Shown here: positions 36,370 to 45,375 of the stretch, piece by piece
Layout: each line of letters starts with the position of its first letter
How positions within the stretch are numbered: position 1 is the stretch's first letter
NCBI GenBank assembly: GCA_017416145.1
Contig: JAFQDD010000001.1
Coordinates: 124,001-188,000, forward strand
Direction of reading: 5' to 3'
Length of the DNA: 64,000 nucleotides
Source: Spirochaetaceae bacterium
GTDB lineage: Bacteria > Spirochaetota > Spirochaetia > Treponematales > Treponemataceae
Made by a program: the position numbers and the translations under genes
Notes under the pieces: model-generated
What the model saw: the letters and a program-made list of their open reading frames with translations, nothing else
Databases searched by the model: none
Told to the model about the DNA's origin: nothing

Positions 36370-39300
36370 ATGTCTAAAACAACACAAGGTTCATTTATTA
36401 CATTAAATGGGGAAGAATTTTATAAAATTTCTAACTATGACTGTATGGAAGATTTTTTCATGACAATGATTAGTGCTTCGGACATCTGGAACTTTTGTTG
36501 GTCTCAGGGAGGACTAACAGCTGGTCGTATTGATTGTGATCACGCAGTTTTTCCTTATTATACAGCAGACAAAGTAAAAGATGCAAAAAGTTATACTGGT
36601 CCACATACAGTGATAACTGTAAAATCTTCTACTTCAACAGAAAATTGGAAACCTTTTGAAGAAATCGATTCTTCTCTTTTAGATTCAAATAATTTTGAAA
36701 GAAATCTATATAAAAATGTTTCCGGAACAAAAATCATTTTTGAAGAAATTAACAAAAAACTAAATCTAGCTTTCCGCTATTGCTGGACATCATCTGCAAA
36801 ATTTGGCTTGGTAAGAAAAGTTTCTATAGAAAATCTTTCATCTTCTTCTGTAGAAGTTACAGTTTTAGATGGCTGCAAAAACATTCTTCCAGCTTGTGTT
36901 ACAGCTGATTTCCAAAACAACAACAGCGTTTTGTTAGATGCTTACAAAAAAACTGAACTAGACACAGAATCAAATCTAGCTATTTTCACCGTTTCTTCTA
37001 TCGTAACAGACAAAGCTGAACCAAACGAAGGTTTATACGCAAATACTTGCTGGTTCAACACAAAGGATACACCGATTTTAGACCTTGATGAAAAAGCTGC
37101 TACAATTTCTCGAGGAAAACGTCCTGCTTGTTTTATCGAAAAAAATATCAAACTAAATGGAAATGCCTGTGAAACTTGGTATCAAGTTTTTGACACATAC
37201 CTTGATTCTTGCCGAGTTGCAGATTTAACTGCAAAACTTTCAGACAAAGTTGCTTTAACAAAAGAGCTAGAAGAAGATATTGAAAACGGAACAAAAGCCA
37301 TTATGAGTCGAATTGCAGAAGCAGACGGCATCCAAGAAACAGCAGAAAAATCTACAACAATTCACCACAGTGCAAACGTATTGTTTAATATTATGCGTGG
37401 GGGAATTTTTGCCAACGGTGGAAAAATTGATGTTGAAGATTTTGTAAATTCTACAGCAGTTAGAAACAAAGCTGGAGCAAAAGAACTTGCTTCTCTTCTA
37501 CAATCAAAGGGAATTAGCGGACTTGTGGACTACTCCACACTAAAAGACGCAATTTTTACAGATGATGGCTGCCCACAAGCAAAACGTCTCTTCTTGGAAT
37601 ATATGCCACTTACTTTCTCACGCCGCCACGGAGATCCAAGTCGCCCTTGGAACAGATTTGCTATCAAAATCCAAAATCCAGACGGTAGCCAAGTTCTAAA
37701 CTACGAAGGAAACTGGCGTGATATTTTCCAAAACTGGGAAGCTCTTGTTTGGTCATATCCAGAATACATTGAAAATATGTGTGCAAAATTCTTAAATGCT
37801 ATGACTATCGACGGTTTTAATCCATATAGAATTACTCGACAGGGAATCGACTGGGAAGTTCCAGAACCAGATAATCCTTGGGCACAAATCGGATATTGGG
37901 GAGATCACCAAGTTATTTACTTTGAAAAACTTCTTGAATTTTGCCTAAAAACCAAAAAACAAGAATTTTTAGATGGGTTAAACGAAGCAATTTACGCATC
38001 TTCAAATGTTCCTTACAGAATTGCAGATTACAAAGCAATCTTAAAAGATCCACGAAACACAATCACTTTTGATTACAAACTCAATTCTGACCTTTTGGAA
38101 AAAACAAAAAATTACGGAACAGACGGAAAACTAATTGCAGACAAAGATGGAAATCCATATTTAGTTTCTATCACAGCAAAAATGCTTCAAATCGTGATTG
38201 GAAAAATTTCAAACCTTGTTCCAGGTGGTGGAATTTGGCTAAATACTCAACGCCCAGAATGGAACGACGCAAACAACGCCCTTGCAGGATACGGACTTTC
38301 TGTTGTAACAACTTGCTATCTACAAAGATTCTTAAAAGAATTGATTTTAATCTACGAATCAGCAAAGCAAACCTCTTTTACATTACCTGTAGAAATTGCT
38401 TCTTGCTTTGCAAATCTTGGAAAAGTTTTTGCAAAATACGATGCTGAAAAAACAGCCAAAGATTCTTCTTTACGATTTGATTTTACAAAAGAAGCTGGGC
38501 TAATTTTTGAAGAAGAACGAAAATCTTTCTACGAAAATGGCTACAAAGGCGAAAATGCAGAAATCTCAAAAGAAGATTTAGTTGCAATCCTAAAATCCAT
38601 GCAAAAAGCAGTAGAAGTTACAATCAAAGAAAACAAACGAAAGGACGGCTTGTATCACGCTTACAACACTATGAAAATCACAGATTCCACAATGGAAATC
38701 TCATATTTAACAGAAATGTTGGAAGGTCAAGTTGCAGTTCTTTCTTCTGGACTTCTATCTGGGGAAGAAGTTTTGGCTTTAACAAAGGCATTAAAAGCAA
38801 GTAAACTTTTCGAGCCAAGACAATATTCTTACTTGTTGTATCCAGACAAAGATTTACCAACTTTCAGAAACAAAAACTCAATTTCCGCCACTATTGCTGT
38901 AAAAGAATTGGCAAACAAAGTTGGTTCAGATTTCTTAAAACTTGATTCAAGAGGCTTCTATCACTTTAACGCAGATTTTAGAAACGCCCGAGTTTTAGAA
39001 GAATACATAGATTCTCTAGAAAACAAACCTGCAAAAGAAGATGTAAAAGCACTTCTTGAATTGTATGAATCTACTTTTAATCACCAAAACTTTACAGGAC
39101 GTTCTGGAACATTCTTTGCCTACGAAGGACTTGGTTCAATTTACTGGCACATGGTTTCAAAACTTTTACTTGCTATCCAAGAAGCTGCTCTAGAAGCTGC
39201 AAAAGGTGATAACAAAGAATTAACCGCAAGTCTTACAGAAACCTACTATGATGTTAGAAAGGGAATTGGTTTTAACAAAACTCCAGAACTCTACGGAGCT

Positions 39301-39681
39301 TTCCCACAAGACCCATATTCTCACACACCAAAAAATCAAGGTGCAAAGCAACCTGGTATGACAGGCCAAGTAAAAGAAGAAGTGCTAACTCGATTTGGGG
39401 AACTTGGGGTAATTTTAGAAGATTCTACAGCAACTTTTGCTCCAACAATCCTAAAATCCTCAGAATTTATCAAAGATGGAAACAAATCCTATCTCAAATT
39501 CACTTGGTGCGGTGTTCCCGTTGAATATAACCTTGTGGAAAAAGGAAATGAGAGCATCTCTGTAGTTTCATCTACTGGAACTGCTGAAAGAAAGGGAACT
39601 TCTCTAACAAAAGAAGAAACAGCCTTACTTTTCAAACGAAATGGAAATATTAAACAAATAAATGTTTCCCTTTCCCTATAA
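36370..39681 (+). CDS. Large (alpha/alpha)6-barrel protein, GH94/GH149-like phosphorylase candidate
   Basis: The 1103-residue protein has no signal peptide, so it acts in the cytoplasm. An N-terminal beta-sandwich region (about residues 1-300) precedes a helical barrel. Its GGGIWLNTQRPEWNDANN motif (E630, D633) recalls the D-W-N-D catalytic segment of GH94-type sugar phosphorylases and relatives. Other conserved-looking segments are RRHGDPSRPWNRF, NYEGNWRDIFQNWEAL and GFNPYRITRQGIDWEVP. The length fits GH149-like oligoglucan phosphorylases. I cannot assign a family or substrate with certainty. ATG 36370 has GGAG 5 nt upstream; the longer frame from 36325 lacks one. It is divergent from the lpl-type importer, which may bring in its substrate. 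Confidence 0.6.
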   Translation: MSKTTQGSFITLNGEEFYKISNYDCMEDFFMTMISASDIWNFCWSQGGLTAGRIDCDHAVFPYYTADKVKDAKSYTGPHTVITVKSSTSTENWKPFEEIDSSLLDSNNFERNLYKNVSGTKIIFEEINKKLNLAFRYCWTSSAKFGLVRKVSIENLSSSSVEVTVLDGCKNILPACVTADFQNNNSVLLDAYKKTELDTESNLAIFTVSSIVTDKAEPNEGLYANTCWFNTKDTPILDLDEKAATISRGKRPACFIEKNIKLNGNACETWYQVFDTYLDSCRVADLTAKLSDKVALTKELEEDIENGTKAIMSRIAEADGIQETAEKSTTIHHSANVLFNIMRGGIFANGGKIDVEDFVNSTAVRNKAGAKELASLLQSKGISGLVDYSTLKDAIFTDDGCPQAKRLFLEYMPLTFSRRHGDPSRPWNRFAIKIQNPDGSQVLNYEGNWRDIFQNWEALVWSYPEYIENMCAKFLNAMTIDGFNPYRITRQGIDWEVPEPDNPWAQIGYWGDHQVIYFEKLLEFCLKTKKQEFLDGLNEAIYASSNVPYRIADYKAILKDPRNTITFDYKLNSDLLEKTKNYGTDGKLIADKDGNPYLVSITAKMLQIVIGKISNLVPGGGIWLNTQRPEWNDANNALAGYGLSVVTTCYLQRFLKELILIYESAKQTSFTLPVEIASCFANLGKVFAKYDAEKTAKDSSLRFDFTKEAGLIFEEERKSFYENGYKGENAEISKEDLVAILKSMQKAVEVTIKENKRKDGLYHAYNTMKITDSTMEISYLTEMLEGQVAVLSSGLLSGEEVLALTKALKASKLFEPRQYSYLLYPDKDLPTFRNKNSISATIAVKELANKVGSDFLKLDSRGFYHFNADFRNARVLEEYIDSLENKPAKEDVKALLELYESTFNHQNFTGRSGTFFAYEGLGSIYWHMVSKLLLAIQEAALEAAKGDNKELTASLTETYYDVRKGIGFNKTPELYGAFPQDPYSHTPKNQGAKQPGMTGQVKEEVLTRFGELGVILEDSTATFAPTILKSSEFIKDGNKSYLKFTWCGVPVEYNLVEKGNESISVVSSTGTAERKGTSLTKEETALLFKRNGNIKQINVSLSL

Positions 39682-39727
39682 ATTTATTAACTTAATATTA
39701 TAGAGAAAGCAAGACTCTAACATTCAC

Positions 39728-39771
39728 AGCTGAATCAAGAAAACTCCTCTATTCTTGGTTCAGCTTTTTTT
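39728..39771 (+). terminator. Terminator of the phosphorylase-like gene
   Basis: AGCTGAATCAAGAA (39728-39741) pairs with TTCTTGGTTCAGCT (39752-39765) with one G-U pair, followed by seven T. The next gene starts 14 bases later, so its transcript needs a promoter near or inside this region or relies on readthrough. Confidence 0.85.
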
Positions 39772-39784
39772 GTGGAGAATATTT

Positions 39785-40636
39785 ATGATTTGTTCCAAAA
39801 AAAAATCTTTATCTATTTTTCTGTATTGCAGCATCCTATCCCTTTTGTTTTTTGGATGCCAATCAACCAAAAATCTTGATATTCAATTTGAAAATGATTT
39901 TCTAACTACAGAAAACAAAGAACTTTTAGAAAACCGATTTTCAGAAGCCTTACACAAAGAAATTTCCCTCTCAAATCATTTTCAACCTTCCAAAAACACA
40001 TTTTATATGCGATTTCTGGGCGAAAAACTTACTTTTCACCTTGTAGCTGTAAAAATGGAACAAAGCCTAGATTTTTCTGTCCTTCCAGAGCGGGTTTCTG
40101 CTAAACAATTTATCCAAGAAAACAATCCAACAATTACCATAAACGGAAGTCCCTACAATATGAAAACCCTCGAACCAGTTGGAATAGTTGTCCAAAATCA
40201 AAAACTTTATTCAAATCCAGTTCCAACTTACTCTGCATTTTCTATTGATATAAATAATGTCCCAAAAATCTACGAAATCCAAAGTGATATAAAAATAGAG
40301 GACACAAAAGTAGCTCTTGGAGGATTTTTTACAATCATAAAAGACGGGAAAAAATACGGAACTTATCAAAATATTCAAGATTCTAGAACTGCAATTGGAA
40401 TTTCCAAGGAAAAAGACTATATTTTTTTGCTTTTGGTTGAAGGAGAATTTTATACAAGGAGCGATGGACTATCTTTTGAAGAATGTGCTGATTTACTTCT
40501 TGCTATTTCAGTAGAAAATGCACTACAAATGGACGGCGGTGGCTCTACAACTCTTTATATTACAAATAAAAACGTCCTGTCATATAAAACTTTACGAAAA
40601 AACGCAATTTATTTTGCGATTATTGACGAACCATAA
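39785..40636 (+). CDS. Phosphodiester glycosidase family (NAGPA domain) lipoprotein
   Basis: This 283-residue lipoprotein has a basic start, a hydrophobic core and LLFFGC as lipobox. The mature part is a NAGPA domain (DUF2233), named after the human uncovering enzyme that removes GlcNAc from mannose-6-phosphate diesters. Bacterial members act on sugar phosphodiesters in envelopes or exopolysaccharides. The signature MDGGGSTTLYI lies near the C-terminus, with INGSPYNM earlier. ATG 39785 has GGAG 7 nt upstream; the frame from 39755 begins inside the terminator and is rejected. The -35 of the following PilZ gene lies in its last codons. Confidence 0.88.
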   Translation: MICSKKKSLSIFLYCSILSLLFFGCQSTKNLDIQFENDFLTTENKELLENRFSEALHKEISLSNHFQPSKNTFYMRFLGEKLTFHLVAVKMEQSLDFSVLPERVSAKQFIQENNPTITINGSPYNMKTLEPVGIVVQNQKLYSNPVPTYSAFSIDINNVPKIYEIQSDIKIEDTKVALGGFFTIIKDGKKYGTYQNIQDSRTAIGISKEKDYIFLLLVEGEFYTRSDGLSFEECADLLLAISVENALQMDGGGSTTLYITNKNVLSYKTLRKNAIYFAIIDEP

Positions 40637-40651
40637 TAAATAATCTATCAT
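40623..40651 (+). promoter_or_regulatory. Promoter of the PilZ gene, leaderless type
   Basis: TTGACG (40623-40628), a 17-nt spacer and TATCAT (40646-40651) lie 7 nt before the ATG at 40659. The -35 overlaps the end of the preceding coding region. There is no Shine-Dalgarno. Confidence 0.65.
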
Positions 40652-40658
40652 AGACACT

Positions 40659-41600
40659 ATGGGCTTAATGACAAGTCATCAAATTACACGGTATTACGAT
40701 ATTTACAGAGACACAGAAGTTACTTTTTCAAAGGAATTTATTCGTGCTCTGAATTTAGACCCACGGCAAGTATACATTAAGTGTGCTGGTTCCCAGTGGC
40801 CTTGTATTATAAATTCTACTTCTCTTCAATCAGCTCGTATCATTATTGGTACAAAGGGTGGAGCTTTTGCTCAAATTTCAAAAGAAAATACTCCATTGAG
40901 TTTGAGGTTTTCTTTTACTCCACCAGGACAGTTGCCTGTAAGCTTTTTTGTAAACTGTAGAGTTGCAAATGTTCAGCCATATATGACATCCAACGATTTG
41001 GCTATCATTACTTTGACTTTTACACAACGTCCACCAGATGACCTAATCGAAACATTAGGACGCTTGATTGAAGCAAATTTTAACTCTTCTCGACGAAAAG
41101 AAGAACGCATTATCATCAATGAAGATTCAAAACGTAAGTTAAATCTTTTGCGGGAAGAAACTTTGGTTTATATCCAAAATGTACCAAGACATTGTATCAT
41201 TCGGGATTTGTCTTTTTCTGGAGCAAAACTTGTTTTAAAAGGCTTGGCACAATTTTTATCAGATAAGGACGCTATAATTCGGCTAGATTTTACAGAGCCC
41301 CAAGAAACTATTGGTATTCAAGGAAAAATTGTAAAAGCTGAAACTATTGAAGGTCGTAAGGATTTAGCTTCTGTTTCAATTAAATTTTTGGAAACCGCTG
41401 TTCCAATGTCTTACAAACTTCACATTAACTCATATTTGACAGCTATTCGCAAAAAACAACTTGATGTTGTTGCAGCACAAACACCTGAAAAACAAAAGGA
41501 ACAACCACAAAAAGTTGCAACTGACGGTTCCGCAACCCCAACAGATTCAGCAACTTCTTCTGAAAAAACAGTTCCTGCTCAAGACCCTGCTGCAAAATAG
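40659..41600 (+). CDS. PilZ domain protein with treponemal N-terminal domain (c-di-GMP receptor)
   Basis: This 313-residue cytoplasmic protein has an N-terminal PilZN-like domain (residues 1-135) and a PilZ domain. The c-di-GMP contacts are visible: RxxxR at R146-R150 and DxSxxG at D183-S185-G188. The layout matches spirochaete c-di-GMP receptors such as Borrelia PlzA, which influence motility and host adaptation. The tail (residues about 275-313) is Gln/Thr/Ser/Ala-rich and low in complexity. The TPR gene follows after 26 bases in the same direction, so they are probably co-transcribed. Confidence 0.92.
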   Translation: MGLMTSHQITRYYDIYRDTEVTFSKEFIRALNLDPRQVYIKCAGSQWPCIINSTSLQSARIIIGTKGGAFAQISKENTPLSLRFSFTPPGQLPVSFFVNCRVANVQPYMTSNDLAIITLTFTQRPPDDLIETLGRLIEANFNSSRRKEERIIINEDSKRKLNLLREETLVYIQNVPRHCIIRDLSFSGAKLVLKGLAQFLSDKDAIIRLDFTEPQETIGIQGKIVKAETIEGRKDLASVSIKFLETAVPMSYKLHINSYLTAIRKKQLDVVAAQTPEKQKEQPQKVATDGSATPTDSATSSEKTVPAQDPAAK

Positions 41601-41626
41601 ATTCTTCCCATTTACAAGGAAAAAAT

Positions 41627-42772
41627 ATGAACCCAAACAACCCATTAAACTCAGTAGTGTTTATTACATTACCAGAGAATTTTGAAATCTCAAAAAAAGC
41701 TATGCACATCGATACGACTATTCCATTACCTGTGCAACTTCCAATTGGTTCAAATCAAGATGAGCCTTTTGATATTTCAACGCTTTCAGAAGAAATGATT
41801 TTAGCTGGAATTCTTACAGTTTTGGCTTATGACAAATCAAATCCAAACTTAAATTATTACAGAAATATTATCACAAATGCAAAACCAAATATCAAAACAG
41901 AACTTTCCGAAGCAGCAATTTTAAAAGCACGAAACGAAGATTTTGATATTGCAGAAGAGATTTTTGACGCTCTCCGTGGTCTTGATCCAGAAGATATGGC
42001 GATTGTTTTGAATACAGCCTTGTTTTTTGACCAAAGAGCAGACTCATATCGAAAATCTGGCTTGATTGAAGATGCCAACGCATACGACAATGATGCAGAA
42101 TATTACTACAAACAAGTTATGGATGCTGAACCTGCAATTCCAGACGCTTTTTTCAATGCAGGTTTTTTCTATCTAAAACAAAAAAACTTTATAAAAGGCA
42201 AAGAATGTTTTGAAATCTACCTAGCTTACGTTGTGGATACAAAGGACGAGGAATTAGGAGAAAACGGAATCTACAAAAAACAGAGAGCCGCCGAAATTAT
42301 CCGTGATATTGAAAATCGCAATCTTGATGATGAACTTTTCAAATCCGCTTACGACTTGATTTGCAACGAGGAAGAGGAAAAAGGCTTAGACAAAATTCGT
42401 CAGTTTTTGGAAAAAAATCCGAAAATCTGGAATGCTTGGTTTTTGCTAGGTTGGGGACTTCGTCGAGTTGGTCGTTATGCAGATGCAAAACAAGCCTTTG
42501 ATGAAACTATAAAACTCGGTGGCGATAATTGCGACACTTACAATGAACTTGCAATTTGTCAAATGGAACTTGGAGATTTAGCTGGTAGCAAAAAAACATT
42601 GTTACAAGCATTTCAATTAGAACCAGAAAATACAAAGATTATGTCAAATTTGGGATTTATCTCTCTAAAAGAAGGAGATATTGAATCTGCACGAGGTTAT
42701 TTTACTGCGGTTTTAGAATTTGACCCAGAAGACAAAATTGCATTAAGTGCCTTAAGTCAATTGGAGTTTTAA
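41627..42772 (+). CDS. Tetratricopeptide repeat protein
   Basis: The 381-residue protein has no signal peptide and several TPR units, visible as AEEIFDALRGLDPEDMAIVL, AFFNAGFFYLKQKNF-like and DTYNELAICQMELGDLAGSK stretches. They lie mainly in residues 90-180 and 240-380. TPR arrays are protein-binding scaffolds. Its place directly behind the PilZ receptor suggests a partner in the same pathway, which is an inference. AAGGA lies 6 nt before the ATG. Confidence 0.88.
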   Translation: MNPNNPLNSVVFITLPENFEISKKAMHIDTTIPLPVQLPIGSNQDEPFDISTLSEEMILAGILTVLAYDKSNPNLNYYRNIITNAKPNIKTELSEAAILKARNEDFDIAEEIFDALRGLDPEDMAIVLNTALFFDQRADSYRKSGLIEDANAYDNDAEYYYKQVMDAEPAIPDAFFNAGFFYLKQKNFIKGKECFEIYLAYVVDTKDEELGENGIYKKQRAAEIIRDIENRNLDDELFKSAYDLICNEEEEKGLDKIRQFLEKNPKIWNAWFLLGWGLRRVGRYADAKQAFDETIKLGGDNCDTYNELAICQMELGDLAGSKKTLLQAFQLEPENTKIMSNLGFISLKEGDIESARGYFTAVLEFDPEDKIALSALSQLEF

Positions 42773-42800
42773 TATCGGGTTTACTAGCCCTGAATAAAAC

Positions 42801-42829
42801 TTGACAAATATAAAAATGAGTTGTATAAA
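42801..42829 (+). promoter_or_regulatory. Strong promoter of the mini-unit
   Basis: TTGACA (42801-42806), a 17-nt spacer and TATAAA (42824-42829) form one of the best sigma-70-type promoters in the window. Transcription should start near 42836-42840. Confidence 0.75.
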
Positions 42830-42839
42830 TACAACAAAT

Positions 42840-42974
42840 ATGAAACGTATGTTTTATATAAATTCTATAAAAAAGCGAGGTAATACAGATGATTTATATG
42901 ATAATGAAAACAAACTACAACAAAAGCAAAATTACCTTGGCAATATTAAAGTAACCATTTTTATTTTTGAATAA
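42840..42974 (+). CDS. Candidate small ORF of 44 residues
   Basis: An ATG lies 10 nt after the -10 of a strong promoter. The frame codes for 44 residues rich in Lys, Asn and aromatic residues (MKRMFYINSIKKRGNTDDL and so on, ending IFIFE) and stops 4 bases before the terminator hairpin. It has no Shine-Dalgarno, so translation would be leaderless. It may be a small protein, a leader peptide or a chance frame in a small RNA. Confidence 0.35.
   Translation: MKRMFYINSIKKRGNTDDLYDNENKLQQKQNYLGNIKVTIFIFE
42889..42954 (+). CDS. Candidate small ORF of 21 residues
   Basis: GAGG lies 8 nt before this ATG, a normal ribosome-site distance. The peptide is MIYMIMKTNYNKSKITLAIL plus Lys. It overlaps the 44-codon frame in another register, so at most one is likely to matter. 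This is an alternative reading of the same small transcript. Confidence 0.3.
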   Translation: MIYMIMKTNYNKSKITLAILK

Positions 42975-42978
42975 TTAT

Positions 42979-43009
42979 GCCACAGTAGATTTTGCTGTGG
43001 CTTTTTTTT
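42979..43009 (+). terminator. Terminator of the mini-unit
   Basis: GCCACAG (42979-42985) pairs with CTGTGGC (42995-43001), with a 9-nt loop and eight T behind it. It would end a transcript of about 170 nt started at the 42801 promoter. Confidence 0.88.
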
Positions 43010-43136
43010 GTCCCAAATATTCGGATTGCCTTTCTTTTTTATGCCACAGCTTTGTTTCTCTGATATTGCCTAGGTCGTAACCAAAGAAAAATATAAAAAA
43101 AATTAGGGCAAATAAAACGAAAATGAGGAACAAAAC

Positions 43137-44093
43137 ATGAATATTACTTTTGAAAAATTCGCTGAAAAACATATTGATAAGGCTGTAAAACTAGCCCTAG
43201 CAGAACTTGAAGCAGAAAAAAGACATTGTAAAGATTTGCCTACTGAGGATTTCAGCAAACACTTGAGGAAAATTTTACATTGGCTGAGCAATCAACCATT
43301 CGGAAAAGCCGCTCTAAAAGATGACAAACTTGTAGGATATTTAGTTTTTGCAGGTCCTTGGAATGGCTTTTTCGGAGATGTAAAGGGAGTGTTTTCGCCC
43401 TTGGGCGGAAGTGCTTTTTCATACGATTTCAAAGACCGAAGCAAACTTGCTTCAATGTTGTTTGAAAATATATCAGAAGAATTTGTAAAACAAAATGTTT
43501 TCAGTTGTGCTTTAAGCCGTTATGCTCACGACGAAGAAATTGCAAAATCATTTATACTAAACGGATTTGGGATACGTTGTTCAGATGCAATAAGAGAACT
43601 TTCAAACCTTGCACTTTCGTCTAGTTTATGCAGTATTGATTTTGTTGAATTATCATCAAATGAATTTCAAAAAATTCGTGAATTAAGAAACGGACTTGTA
43701 AAACATCTTGCAAAGAGTCCAATTTTTTATCCCACAGATATGAAAAAATATGAGGAATGGTTTCAAAAAGATGATATGCGAGTTTTTGTAGCACAAGCAG
43801 AAGAAAAAATAATCGGTTTTATATCATTAGAAACAGATGGGGAAAATTTCATTACAAAACATGGTAAAATGCAAAACATCTGTGGTGCATATTTTAACGA
43901 AAAATATCGTGGTAAAGGTATCGCCCAAAATCTACTTTCATTTATTGTAAATACTCTTAAAACTGAGGGAATAACTCACCTTGGTGTAGACTATGAAACC
44001 CTTAATCCCACAGCACTTAATTTCTGGAGCAAATATTTTTCTCCGTACACTTACTCCTTTGCTCGGAGAATTGATGAACGTGTGAAACTTTAG
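43137..44093 (+). CDS. GNAT family N-acetyltransferase, two-domain
   Basis: This 318-residue protein looks like two GNAT-like halves. The N-terminal half (residues 1-150) is degenerate. The C-terminal half has a typical acetyl-CoA site, YRGKGIAQNLLSFI, and the strand LGVDYETLNPTALNFW. It probably acetylates a small amine or a protein N-terminus; the substrate is unknown. GAGG lies 8 nt before the ATG. The mini-unit upstream ends with a terminator, so this gene either needs its own promoter in 43010-43130 or is controlled by readthrough. Confidence 0.88.
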   Translation: MNITFEKFAEKHIDKAVKLALAELEAEKRHCKDLPTEDFSKHLRKILHWLSNQPFGKAALKDDKLVGYLVFAGPWNGFFGDVKGVFSPLGGSAFSYDFKDRSKLASMLFENISEEFVKQNVFSCALSRYAHDEEIAKSFILNGFGIRCSDAIRELSNLALSSSLCSIDFVELSSNEFQKIRELRNGLVKHLAKSPIFYPTDMKKYEEWFQKDDMRVFVAQAEEKIIGFISLETDGENFITKHGKMQNICGAYFNEKYRGKGIAQNLLSFIVNTLKTEGITHLGVDYETLNPTALNFWSKYFSPYTYSFARRIDERVKL

Positions 44094-44106
44094 AAAAGAG
44101 CAAAAA

Positions 44107-44135
44107 AACTGCCAGTGATTTTGGCAGTTTTTTTT
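44107..44135. terminator. Bidirectional terminator
   Basis: AACTGCCA (44107-44114) pairs with TGGCAGTT (44122-44129), with T- and A-runs outside. It serves the GNAT gene and the convergent thrH gene. Confidence 0.88.
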
Positions 44136-44140
44136 GTTTT

Positions 44141-44752
44141 TTAGTTATCTTTTGCAATTTGGTCTTTTACGGCAGCCAAAAGCTCTGAATATTCTGTAAA
44201 AGCTTTAACATCACTATTATCTTTTATGATGTGTTCTGGAGCTCGGAACAAAAATCCTTTTTCAGCTTGTTTAATCATAGCTAAATCGTTAAAAGAATCT
44301 CCAGAAGCGATTGTTTTGAATCCGATTGATTGTAAAGCTTTTATTGCGTGATATTTTCCGTTATCTTGGCGCATTTTAAAGCCTGTAATCATATCATCAT
44401 CCCCAACCACAAGTTCGTTACAGAAAATTGTTGGAAGCCCAAGTTTTTCCATAAGTGGAGCTGCAAATTGGGTAAAAGTATCTGATAAAATAATTACTTG
44501 GCAAGTTTTTCTAAGTTCTGTTAAAAACTCTTTTGCTCCTGGTAGTGGGTCAATTTTAGCAATGGTTTCTTGAATAGCTTTTAAGCCAAGACCGTGCTCT
44601 TTCAAAATACCAATTCGCTTATTCATCAAAACGTCATAATCTGGAATATCCCGAGTTGTAAGACGCAATTCTTCAATTCCAGTTTCCTCTGCAAATGCAA
44701 TCCAAATTTCTGGGACTAAAACCCCTTCTAAATCTAAACAAGTTACGTACAT
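44141..44752 (-). CDS. thrH: Phosphoserine phosphatase/homoserine phosphotransferase ThrH
   Basis: This 203-residue HAD-family enzyme matches ThrH in length and motifs. The nucleophile is D7 in CLDLEGVLVPE, where the Glu-containing variant of the DxDx(T/V) motif is diagnostic. Ser in IILSDTF is motif II and GDSFNDLAM is motif IV. It can dephosphorylate phosphoserine and transfer the phosphate to homoserine, bypassing homoserine kinase in threonine synthesis (established for Pseudomonas ThrH). TGATATAAT ends 6 nt before the ATG and no Shine-Dalgarno is visible. Confidence 0.93.
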   Translation of the reverse strand: MYVTCLDLEGVLVPEIWIAFAEETGIEELRLTTRDIPDYDVLMNKRIGILKEHGLGLKAIQETIAKIDPLPGAKEFLTELRKTCQVIILSDTFTQFAAPLMEKLGLPTIFCNELVVGDDDMITGFKMRQDNGKYHAIKALQSIGFKTIASGDSFNDLAMIKQAEKGFLFRAPEHIIKDNSDVKAFTEYSELLAAVKDQIAKDN

Positions 44753-44758
44753 ATTTTG

Positions 44759-44767
44759 ATTATATCA
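44759..44767 (-). promoter_or_regulatory. Extended -10 of thrH, leaderless type
   Basis: TGATATAAT on the minus strand is followed by six bases and the thrH ATG. Confidence 0.6.
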
Positions 44768-44889
44768 TAAAAAAAACTTCGTTAAAAGATGTAATAATTT
44801 GTGGTCATAATTTGTTTGCAAACATTTTCAAAAAGCGTATGGAAATTTTTAATAAAAATTAACTAAAAATAATCTATGAAATTAAAAAA

Positions 44890-44918
44890 TTGACAGAAAA
44901 AACATATGAAAATAAACT
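44890..44918 (+). promoter_or_regulatory. Promoter of the 132-residue gene
   Basis: TTGACA (44890-44895), a 17-nt spacer and TAAACT (44913-44918) precede a leader of about 30 nt with GAGG before the ATG at 44955. Confidence 0.6.
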
Positions 44919-44954
44919 AATCTTATAAATCATTTTGACAAAAGAGGTATAAAT

Positions 44955-45353
44955 ATGAAAGATGTTCACGGTTCACAAGAAGTTGAAGTTGTTACAGGGA
45001 GAAAAGTTATTGTATCCGCAGGAAAAGGAAAAACAAATGTAAATGATTTAAAATGGCTGATGGAAACAGTTTTATCTAAGGCGGCTCTTTGGAAAAGTCT
45101 AGGCTGGGCTTACGTTGCAGATTGTACACAAATGGAACCAGTTGGACCAGAAGAAACAGGTCAGTTAATTGATATGACAAAGGCTTTTGTTGAAGCAGGA
45201 TGTAAAGCGTTTGGTTTTGCAGAAGGTTCATCAATTATGCTAAAAGCACAAACAAAAACAAACACAAAAATGTCACACACTGGGGTTATGGAAGGTCACT
45301 TTGCCACAGTAGACGAAGTTTTAGAATGGCTAAAAAATGATATGCATATGTAA
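44955..45353 (+). CDS. Small cytoplasmic alpha/beta protein, possibly STAS-like
   Basis: I do not recognise this 132-residue protein with certainty. It lacks a signal peptide. The pattern WAYVADCTQMEPVGPEETGQ, then GCKAFGFAEG and a final helix VDEVLEWL, recalls SpoIIAA/STAS-like single domains. That comparison rests on secondary-structure impression. GAGG lies 7 nt before the ATG and a good promoter lies upstream. It is monocistronic and its terminator overlaps the end of the convergent AraC gene. Confidence 0.75.
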   Translation: MKDVHGSQEVEVVTGRKVIVSAGKGKTNVNDLKWLMETVLSKAALWKSLGWAYVADCTQMEPVGPEETGQLIDMTKAFVEAGCKAFGFAEGSSIMLKAQTKTNTKMSHTGVMEGHFATVDEVLEWLKNDMHM

Positions 45354-45375
45354 TATTTTTTAGATACGAGAGCAG

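Larger units (their letters stand above)
42773..43136 (+). other. Gap between TPR and GNAT genes: mini transcription unit
   Basis: This is the only gap over 300 bases without an established gene. It contains a near-consensus promoter, two short reading frames (44 and 21 codons), and a terminator ending at 43009. A second copy of GCCACAG lies at 43043-43049 and the GNAT ribosome site at its end. No tRNA, repeat or larger coding region is visible. Confidence 0.7.

Noticed and set aside
43043-43049. Second GCCACAG copy as a classical antiterminator for the mini-unit.
   Set aside because: It lies downstream of the terminator's T-run, so it is transcribed only after termination would have occurred. 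It is kept only as a weak idea.
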